From Diphasiastrum complanatum (Eukaryota > Streptophyta > Lycopodiopsida > Lycopodiales > Lycopodiaceae), in assembly GCA_029204225.1 (NCBI GenBank), contig CM055105.1:51239680-51303679 (forward strand): a stretch of DNA of 64,000 nucleotides. The letters run 5' to 3'. Positions 55,882-64,000 of the stretch are shown piece after piece. Below the pieces are notes generated by a model. That model saw only the letters and a list, made by a program, of their open reading frames with translations. It did no database searches and was not told the origin of the DNA. Position numbers and translations under genes: made by a program. Within the stretch, counting starts at the first letter, position 1. Each line of letters starts with the position of its first letter.

Positions 55882-58241
55882 TGTTAAAATTTCACAATTC
55901 TAGCTTGACTAATTTTCGTCATATGGCTTGTAAATTGTATTATGGTCATGTTGTGGCTTGTCACACGTGTCAAATAGCATTGGATACTCTTTGTAAGTCT
56001 CATTCCTAACCTAGCATAGGAGTGGCAGCTTTGGAGTGAGTCCAAATAGTGCTTTGATAAGCTAGAGAGAAAATAGGAGCTAAAAATAGCATGTTTTTCA
56101 TTGTTTTGGGATCTCGAGATCTTGACCCCAAGTTAGGGTGGATCCAATGACCTATTAGGTTAGATGTTATGGTTAGGGTATGATAGTTCAGAGGTGCCCT
56201 AATATGCTCAGATCTGAGCTTCAAAAGTATAAATGTATGATGGGATTTCCATCCAAAAATCATGAAAAATCAAGTTTTTTCACTCCTATATCATTGTCTT
56301 TTAGTGGCGAGTTCTAGCTATTGGATGTGAGTGTTTTCATGAATTAATTGCTTGGATTGGAAGGTGCCAAACTTGTTTACAGGTCTGAGAAGCTTGTTGT
56401 ACTTTGGTTCATTTGATCAAATCTATGTGCCTAATGCGGAGTTAAATGCCAAATTTGCTAGTTTTGGTAATTAGTCTTGATTCTAGCTCATAGTTTGGAT
56501 CTGGATCTTTTATTTGTGCAAGAGGCATATTGTGAACCTTGTATGAGAATAAGTGAATCATCCTTGAAGGACACTTATATCCATACAAGAGTATTTGGCC
56601 TCATTAGTTTTAAGTATGTAGTGCAAATTGGTAGTGGTAAGCAATTGTGGATTAGTCAATTGTGGACTAGTAAATTGGTATAAATAATCTTGGTGATTGT
56701 TTTGTTGACTTGAAAGATCATATTGAGAAGGAGAACATTCAGGTTTGGAGACTTGAAAACAAAGTCCTTGAGAGTCTTGAAGAAAATCATGGTTTGGATC
56801 CATGTTTTCATCATCAACACCAAGAGGGAGTGAGCATGATGAAGAAAAAAGACATCAAGGAGGAACCCGAGAAGGAGCACTTGTCTCAAGGCAAAAGAGA
56901 CCTGAATCTACATCAATATGAAGGTTTGGGTAAAGAGAAAGGAGCAGAAAGGAATTCTATCCATATCTCTCTTTACTCATCTTATTTTGTGTTTGAAAGA
57001 AAACATGTCATGTATTTGACAAAGTCCTTTGATGATGCTAGTATGAAGATTGTTTTTCATCCTATATCTTATGATGATGAAATAGTGATCATTACTACTT
57101 TGATTAGAGTTTCAAATATGTATTCAAAGGTATCATCTTGTGATCCATTAGACCTTCATTGGAAGGATGCCAAGTTGGAGTTCATTATTTTGGTGGATAA
57201 AGTTAAGATGGTGATATATCAAGCTTTGATTGTATGTGCTTCATACAAAAGTTGGATCTTATGGAAAGCTGTTGTTTTTCATGTTTATTTTGAGGAGGAG
57301 ACTCACATTTTGCAGCCCAAGGTGACCATTCAACAACCTACCAAAGACAAAGCTTGGATCTTGAAGACAACCTTTATGGAGCTCTCACTACATTTGAGAA
57401 CTTAGAGCTCAAATCATACTCTTATCATGATGAGTGATCATAGTCACTCAATAAAACAAGAACCTAGAAGTTATATTGTTTCTATCCATGTATTGATTAT
57501 TGATCCAAGATAGTCTCATCAAGCTAAATTGTGAGGAGGAGTGTTAAAATTTCACAATTCTAGCTTGACCAATTTTGGTCATATGGCTTGTAAATTGTAT
57601 TATGGTCATGTTGTGGCTTGTCACACATGCCAAATAGCATAGGATACTCTTTGTAAGTCTCACTCCTACCCTAGCATAGGAGTGGCACCTTTGGAGTGAG
57701 TCCAAATAGTGCTTTGATAAGCTAGAGAGAAAATAGGAGCTAAAAATAGCATGTTTTTCATTGTTTTGGGATCTCGAGATTTTGACCCCAAGCTAGGGTA
57801 GCTCCAATGACCTATTAGGTTAGATGTTAGAGTTAGGGTATGATAAGTTCAGAGGTGGCATAATATGCTCAGATCTGAGCTTGAAAAGTATAAATGTATG
57901 ATGGGATTTCCATCCAAAAATCAAGAAAAATCGAGTTTTTTCACTTCCATCATCATTGTCTTTTGGTGGCGAGTTCTAGCTATTGGACGTGAGTGTTTTT
58001 ATGCATTGATTGCTTGGATTGGAAGGTGCTGAACTTGTTTACAGGTCTGAGAAGCTTGTTGTACTTTACTTTGGTTCATTTGATCAAATCTATGTGCCTA
58101 ATGTGGAGTTAAATGCCAAATTCGCCAGTTTTGGTAACTAGTCTTGATTCTAGCTCATAGTCTAGATCTAGATCTTTTATTTGTGCATCCTCCATCACTT
58201 TTAGGATTGATTGGGATTGAATTTGCTGTAAAATTTTGTCA
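55882..58241 (+). mobile_element. LTR element, family D, internally deleted
   Basis: Left LTR 55882-56520 (3' end missing) and right LTR 57542-58241 (700 bp, TGTTAAAATTTCAC to TTTTGTCA), the latter preceded by the purine tract TTGTGAGGAGGAG. Flanks are CTTAT and CTTAC, a 5-bp target duplication with one C/T difference; the undisturbed target TGCCTTACTACATG is seen at 61196. Primer site, Gag and Pol are deleted; only a 3' ORF region remains inside. Confidence 0.85.
56521..57405 (+). pseudogene. 3' ORF region of the family D element
   Basis: Starts with CEPCMRISESSLKDTYIH, matching the 3' ORF of family C (KLLMRISETSLKDTYIHKQV), then shifts frame. An open 231-residue frame from 56710 continues (LENKVLESLEENHGLDPCF, KKKDIKEEPEKEHLSQGKRD, LRVSNMYSK-like part) without a known domain. 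It shows that families C and D share an unusual 3' region. Confidence 0.45.
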
Positions 58242-60149
58242 CTTACTACATGTTGTACATAGGTATATAGAAGTATTATTGTTGTAGTCACTACAACTTC
58301 CTTGTATGTGATGAATACACAAAATAATGTCTTAAACTTGCTACCCAACCAAAAATGTCATACTACAATGTAGGACAAAGTAAGACAAAATTACATTCAA
58401 TTCACACGAGTTGCCAAAATGTTTTTCTAACTAACAAGCTTACTTGCTCATGTACTTAGCTATAGAATTTTTAAACTTGTTACTTGAGGTAGCCTCTTGA
58501 TTTTTTGTCTTTCAATTCACAAAGCAACGGACACATCATTTGTGCTTATGTATATGTATGTTATAAAAAAACGTTATTTAAGCCAAAATTACATTCTTCA
58601 CATGAGTTGCTAGAATGTTTTTCTAACAAACAAGCCTACTTGCTCATGTACTTGGCTATAGAATTTTCAAACTTGGTACTTGAGGTAGCCTCTTGATTCT
58701 TTATCTTTCAATTCACAAAGAAAGGGACACATCATTTGTGCTTATGTATATGTATGTTATAAAAAAGGTTATTTTTTTATTTATTAAAATGTGTTAACTT
58801 GATGATAATGTAATAAGGCATGGAATCGAGTAGACTACCCCAGTACCAAGTTCAATTGCAAATATAGTATGACATGGATAGGTCTTGCTTGCTTGAGAAC
58901 TATATCTAGTATTCAAAAGAGAATAATAAATAACATTTTTTTCAAAAATAAGTAGATCCAGTAGTTAGTAGAGAATTTTTACTCACTAACATTAAAAATT
59001 GTATTCTGGATCATTTTCAATCCTCAAACATAGTTTATAAAGACAATTTTACATATAAATCTTGCATGACAATTTAGATTACAATGATTCTCTAAATGAT
59101 GTGCATTGCAAAGGATTTAAATATTCTTAATAGCTTTTTTGTAAGAAACTATTGTTGCTCACAAAAATGATATCAAATGAAAAATTAAAACCTCAGAATA
59201 TATAAATATGTTCCATTTTTTAGATTTTTTTTTAACATTGTATATCCTAATTATATTATGCCTTACTACATGCTCTAAGAAGGAATATAAATAGCATAAT
59301 TGACCGACAGGTTTGCGTCAGATCTCGACCGACGGGTTCGCGTTAGATCTCGACCGATGGGTTCTCAATCAGATCTTGACTGACGGGTTCATGTTAGATC
59401 TCGACCGACGGATTTTCAATCAGAGTTACTACAACTTTTTTGTATGTGATGAACACAAAATATACTATGTTAAATTGGCTATCCAAGCCAGAAATGTCAT
59501 ACTTACAATGTAGGAGAATGTAAGCCAAGAAGTAGATTAAATTCACTTGACTTGCTAGAATGTTTGTTCTAACAAAGAAGCCCCACTTGCTCATGTACTT
59601 AGCTATACAGTTCTCAAACTTGGTACTTGAGGTAGTCTCTTGATTCTTTGTCTTGCAATTCACAAAGCAACAAGAGCATCATTCTTGTTTAGATATATTT
59701 ATAAGAAAAATTGAAAAAATAGTTTTGAATTGGAATTTATTCAATCCTTTGAAAAATGTTATGATTTGTTATCTTTTAATTACAATGTGTTAACTTGATG
59801 ATAATGTAAGACATGGAATCGAGTAGACTACCCCAGCACCAAGTTCAATTGCAAAATATAGCATGACATGGGTAGGTCGACCTTGTTTGAAAAATATATC
59901 TTGCATCTCAAAGAAAATAATCAAAAACAATGTTTAATAAAAACAAAAAGTTGATCCAATAGTTAGTAGGAAATTTAAGTTCAGTAATAGTAAATTTGTA
60001 TTGTGGATTTTTTACATCCTCAAAATATCATTCACATAGAAAATTTGGCTTATAAATCTGGCATGTCAATTTAGGTCACAATGTCTCACTACATGATGTC
60101 TTTGAGATGATTTTTCAACATACATATGCTGATTATGTTTTGCCATATT
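58242..60149 (+). repeat. Family F repeat copies
   Basis: Resumes the repeat split by family D. Recurring marks: TACTACAACTTCCTTGTATG near 58285 and, changed, near 59425; ACTTGAGGTAGCCTCTTGAT at 58482 and 58679; a GAGTAGACTACCCCAG segment at 58827 and 59820. The unit is about 1.15 kb. Short internal reading frames are shared by chance with the repeat and are not genes. Confidence 0.65.
59301..59424. repeat. Minisatellite, ~5 units of the AGATCTCGACCGACG type
   Basis: Five units of ~29 bp with the same core as 48832-49377 but a different spacer (GGTTCGCGTT, GGTTCTCAAT). It is inserted in a family F copy, exactly where TTGTAGTTACTACAAC would be expected. Confidence 0.8.
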
Positions 60150-60845
60150 TGACAAAAATTTACAGCAAAATCAATCCCAGTCAATCCTTAAAGTTATGGA
60201 GGATGCAAAAATCAAATATCTAATCCAAACTATGAGCTAGAATCAAGACTAATCACCAAAACTAGCAAATTTGGCATTTAACTCCACATTAGGCACATAG
60301 ATTTGATCAAATGAAGTAAAGTACATCAAGCTTATCAGACCTATAAACAGGTCTAGTACCTTCCAAACCAAGCAATTAATGCATAGAAACACTCACATCC
60401 AATAGCTAGAACTCACCACCAAAAGACAATGTTGATAGAAGTGGAAAAACCCGATTTTTTTTTTCATATTTGGATGGAGATCCCATCATACATTTATACA
60501 TTTCAAGCTTGGATATGAACATTTTAGGGCATATTTTTACTTATCACAACCTAACCCTAACATCTAACCTAATAGGTCATTGGATCCAGCCTAATATGGA
60601 GTCAAGATCTCAAGATCCAAAAACAATGTAAAACATGCTATTTTTAGCTCCTAGAATTTCTCTAGCTTATATAAGTACACTTTGGCCTCATTTCAAAAAT
60701 GCCATCACAATGTAATATGAGGAATGAAGTCTTTGGAAAGCATCCTATGTGAGTTGGCACATGTGGCATCTACTTACATCGCCTTCTTGCCACTTACAAT
60801 GCATGTGACCAAAAATGGTCAAGCTAGAATTATGAAATTTCAACA
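60150..60845 (-). mobile_element. Family D LTR, reverse orientation
   Basis: Reverse complement of 57542-58241, from TGACAAAAATTTACAGC to the TGTTGAAATTTCATAATT start. Beyond it the element's purine tract (GTCCTCCTCACAA, 60846-60858) and ~45 bp of internal sequence follow, then sequence of another kind to about 60960. This is an end fragment of a second family D element. Confidence 0.8.
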
Positions 60846-60959
60846 GTCCTCCTCACAATTTAGCTTGATGAGACTATCCTGGATCAATAATACATTAGAG
60901 AAAATATGGGCTCAAAGTGGGCCCTATAAGAAATGCCATGTAGGATAGAGAAAAATAAC

Positions 60960-62488
60960 TATAAAGTAATTTTAATATCATTTTCTAACTTCTTTACGCA
61001 TCTGCCTATTTAGGTTACAATGCGTCACTAAATGATGTGCATTGCAAACAATTTCAAATTTGTTAAAAGATTTTTTTGTTAGAAACTATTCTTGCTCACA
61101 AATATGATATCTAAAAAAAACGTATAAGCTCGAAGAATAAAAACCAATTGTATCTTTTAGATTTTCTATCCACATCATATACCCTAATTGTGTTATGCCT
61201 TACTACATGTTGTACATAAGAATATAGAAGTATTATTGTTTTAGTCACTACAACTTCCTTGTATGTGATGAATACACAAAATAATGTCTTAAACTTGCTA
61301 CCCAACCAAAAATGTCATACTACACTTTAGGACAAAGTAAGCCAAAATCACATTCAATTCAAATGAGTTGCTAGAATGTTTCTCTAACAAACAAGCTTAC
61401 TTGCTCATGTACTTGGCTATAGAATTTCAAACTTGGTACTTGAGGTACCCTCTTGATTCTTTGTCCTTCAATTCACAAAGCAACGGACACATCGTTTGTG
61501 CTTATGTATATGTATGCTATAAAAAAAGTTATTTTTTAATCTATTACAATGTGTTAACTTGATGATGATGTAATAAGGCATGGAATCGAGTAGACTACCC
61601 CAGTACCAAAATCAATTGCAAATATAGTATGGCATGGATAGGTCTTGCTTGTTTGAGAACTATATCTAGTATTCAAAAGAGAATAATAAATAACAATTTT
61701 CTTAAAAATAAGTAGATCCAGTAGTTACTACAAAAGTTTTACTCACTAACATTAAAAATTATATTCTGGATTGTTTTTCATCCTCAAACATAGTTTACAA
61801 AGACAATTTTACATATAAATCTTGCATGACAATTTAGATTACAATCCTCTCTAAATGATGTGCATTGAAAGGATTTAAATATTGTTAATAAATTTTTGTT
61901 AGAAACTATTGTTGCTCATAAAAAAGATATCAAATGAAAAATTAGAACATCCCAATATAAAAACATATTCCATGTTTTAGATTGTTTTTCAACATCGTAT
62001 ACCCTAATTATGTTATGCCTTAATACATGCTCTAAAAAGGAATATAAATAGCATCGTTGTAGTTACTACAACTTTCTTGTATGTGATGAACAAAAAAAAT
62101 ACTATGTTAAATTGGCTACCCAAGCCAAAAATGTCATACTTACAATGTAGGAGAATTTTTAGATTTTCTATCCACATCATATATCCTAATTGTGTTATGC
62201 CTTACTACATGTTGTAGATAGGTACATAGAAGTACTAATCGAGTGGACTACCCCAGCACCAAGTTCAATTGCAAAATATAGCATGACATGGGTAGGTCGA
62301 CCCTGTTTGAAAAATATATCTAGCATCTCAAAGAGAATAATCAACAACAATGTTTAATAAAAACAAAAAGTTGATCCAATAATTAGTAGGAAATTTAAGC
62401 TCACTAATAGTAAATTTGTGTTGTGGATATTTTACATCCTCAAATATCATTCACATAGAAAATTTGGCTTATAAATCTTGCAATGCCT
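60960..62488 (+). repeat. Family F repeat copies
   Basis: Three further partial copies, with TACTACAACTT marks near 61250 and 62065 and the GAGTAGACTACCCC mark near 61585 and 62240. Junctions between copies are abrupt, as after deletions or recombination between repeats. Confidence 0.65.
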
Positions 62489-63168
62489 TGTGAAGAATTG
62501 CCAAAAATTGGCAAATCTAGCTTGATCAAAAACCATGTAGAATAGTGTAAATTGTGTACACAAGTGGGTCCCACACATGTGAGGCCATGATGCCACATGG
62601 GAAACCCATCCTAATGTAGGTTAGGTCAAGTCAAGAGAGTTGGTCATGTCTATTTGGTGGTCATCCCTACTTTATAGGACCTACACCTAAGTTTAAGGTG
62701 AAAATTTGACCAACTAGCTACCTACCAAGCATAACTCTAGGAAATAGACTAGGGTTTCATTTTAGGTCAAGGAGAGTGAGTTAACTTCCTTATTACATGC
62801 TGGAAATCCACCTAACTTCAAGAAGGAAGTCGAATTTGCTATGTATTCCCTCTCTCCATAGTGAGAAGATAGAAAATTTTGGAGCTCATTGGCAATCTCA
62901 AGCTAGTTCACTATGTACATTGAGTTTTTGTGATCCAAATGAAACCAAATCAATTTCTACTTGTTTCTCAGATTGAAGGCCGTACTATAGCCTGTAGTAC
63001 ACACGTGTGGGCTCGGATTTCAATGTTTATCAATGCTTTTGATTGTTAATGCTTGTTGTTTGTCAAATTGCCAATCTAGATCAACTTTTTTGTGTCTAGT
63101 TTTTTGATAGATTGTTAAGCGAGCATCCAATCACTCTTGTGGATCTTTTGTAGATCCATTTATGGTCC
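62489..63168 (+). mobile_element. Family C LTR, nearly full length
   Basis: TGTGAAGAATTGCC to TTTATGGTCC; the last ~20 bp and the primer site are missing. It is the reverse-complement counterpart of 39714-40010 joined to 36051-36501 and so gives the family's layout (about 700 bp). Confidence 0.82.
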
Positions 63169-63315
63169 AGAATTCAAAGGGACTTCATTACAAAACTCAG
63201 CAAATGAAGTACAAAATGTACCTCTCTTTCCAACTTTCCTTTCCTTGTCCACAAAAATGAGCATTGATAGCTCCATCTTTGCTCTTGTGGCTCTCCTTTG
63301 TAGAATATAGCAAAA
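63169..63315. other. Junction sequence, no gene
   Basis: Short unrelated stretch between the LTR and the Gag zinc knuckle. Primer site and Gag N-terminus are deleted. Confidence 0.4.
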
Positions 63316-64000
63316 ATGCTTCTTTTGTGGAAAGAAGGGGCATTATGCATCTGAATGTTACATGAGGCTAAGAGCACAAGTGGAGGAGGACAAACAAGGA
63401 AATCTTGCAAAGGAGGAGGAGGATGAAGTAGATGTATTCTTGATGGCATCTACATCACAAGCAATAGCAATTCAAGAGACAATTGGTGGATCGATAGTGG
63501 GGCTAGCTCCCACATGTCTTGTGAAAAGGACTTTTTCTCAACCTTACACTCATTCAATGATGCTAAAAAGTTTGTTTTTACTGCAAATGATGAAGAGTGT
63601 AGGATAGATGGTGTTGGCACCATCTCTTTGTATCTAGAATCCTCAAAATGCATGGATCTAGAAAATGTCCTTTATGTACCATCAATCACCAAGAATATGC
63701 TTAGTGTTGGTCTACTCTTAGAGAGTGGTTTGGATGTCCACTTTATGCGTGGTGTTTGCTTCATCTTGAAGAATGATGTTTTCATTGCAAAGGGATTTAA
63801 ACATGGAAGATTGTTTAAGTTGGAAGCTAGTGTTGCTTTTGAAAGAATGAGCTTGGCGAAGGAGGAGATCACTCAAGAGGAGATCTTGGAAAAGTGTGAT
63901 CTTTCTTGCATTGAGGAGGAGCATCAAAAGGAGGAAGATCTTGAGGATTAGCCTCAAAGCATGAGAGTTCCAAGGGAGTCCTCAATGACAATGGCCGAGT
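63316..64000 (+). pseudogene. gag-pol: Copia Gag zinc knuckle and protease
   Basis: CFFCGKKGHYASEC (CCHC) is followed by a Glu-rich stretch, then in another frame protease (WIDSGAS-type active site near 63487, GVGTISLYLESSKCMDLENV, MLSVGLLLESGLDVHF) and the start of the pre-integrase part (HGRLFKLEAS). A TAG lies at 63949; the sequence runs on to the window edge. It closely parallels the protease at 37727-38317. Confidence 0.82.

Noticed and set aside
58505-58696. Short open frames within family F (also near 61368)
   Set aside because: Parallel frames are shared only because the repeat is shared; no start context, domain or length consistency.

Overview
The window looks like plant nuclear heterochromatin. 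It is AT-rich and filled with broken Ty1/copia and Ty3/gypsy retroelements. Their primer-binding sites match plant initiator tRNA-Met (TGGTATCAGAGC), and there are short telomere-like CCCTAA runs. I see no intact housekeeping gene, rRNA, tRNA or CRISPR. The species cannot be named from the sequence; a large-genome, possibly non-seed, plant is a guess.

Three blocks are not ordinary retrotransposon. Block 1 (about 3.2-8.9 kb) holds the C-terminal exons of an uncharacterised transposon-like gene, a convergent gene for an acidic protein that ends 29 bp away, and then a divergent histone H3 fold followed by a Ser/Pro-rich linker and a three-exon Ulp1/C48-like protease. About 13 copies of a non-coding motif close to TGCGCATTGATCCGATATC are scattered through the second half of this block. 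Block 2 (about 17.6-28.0 kb, with an inverted copy of its outer exon at 1-1.04 kb) holds two tandem, decayed copies of a multi-exon gene. That gene joins a ParB-like domain to a circularly permuted (beta-class) DNA N4/N6-methyltransferase. Immediately upstream is a roughly 410-bp nested palindrome built from the 17-bp palindrome CCTATGCTNAGCATAGG, and relatives of that word also lie in the gene's introns. Block 3 (about 40.5-43.4 kb) again shows two convergent, intron-containing, uncharacterised genes.

The rest is a nest of retroelements. In order: a copia gag (2.4-3.2 kb); a copia RT/RNase H fragment on the minus strand (9.0-10.7 kb); a gypsy RT-RNase H-integrase fragment (10.7-12.8 kb); an LTR with primer-binding site (13.5-14.2 kb); a degraded coiled-coil ORF (16.1-17.6 kb); a gypsy integrase tail (28.8 kb); a minus-strand copia element with both LTRs (30.6-36.05 kb); a minus-strand copia derivative that kept gag and a conserved 3' ORF but lost integrase and RT (36.06-40.0 kb); gypsy and copia fragments (43.9-47.6 kb); a CGACCGACG minisatellite and gypsy gag (48.8-51.8 kb); a recombinant copia element (51.9-54.3 kb); nested solo LTRs and an LTR element with traceable target-site duplications (55.0-58.2 kb); an old repeat family in several copies (54.3-62.5 kb); and a copia LTR with gag-protease (62.5-64.0 kb).

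Nearly every coding remnant carries premature stops and small frameshifts. Several stops can be shown to be C-to-T changes: a TAG replaces the conserved Gln of the H3 core, and one ParB exon has TAG where its paralogue has CAG. This fits decay of methylated, silenced DNA. The order of events can be read in places: a solo LTR entered the ParB-methyltransferase gene (duplication AATTT) before that gene was tandemly duplicated.
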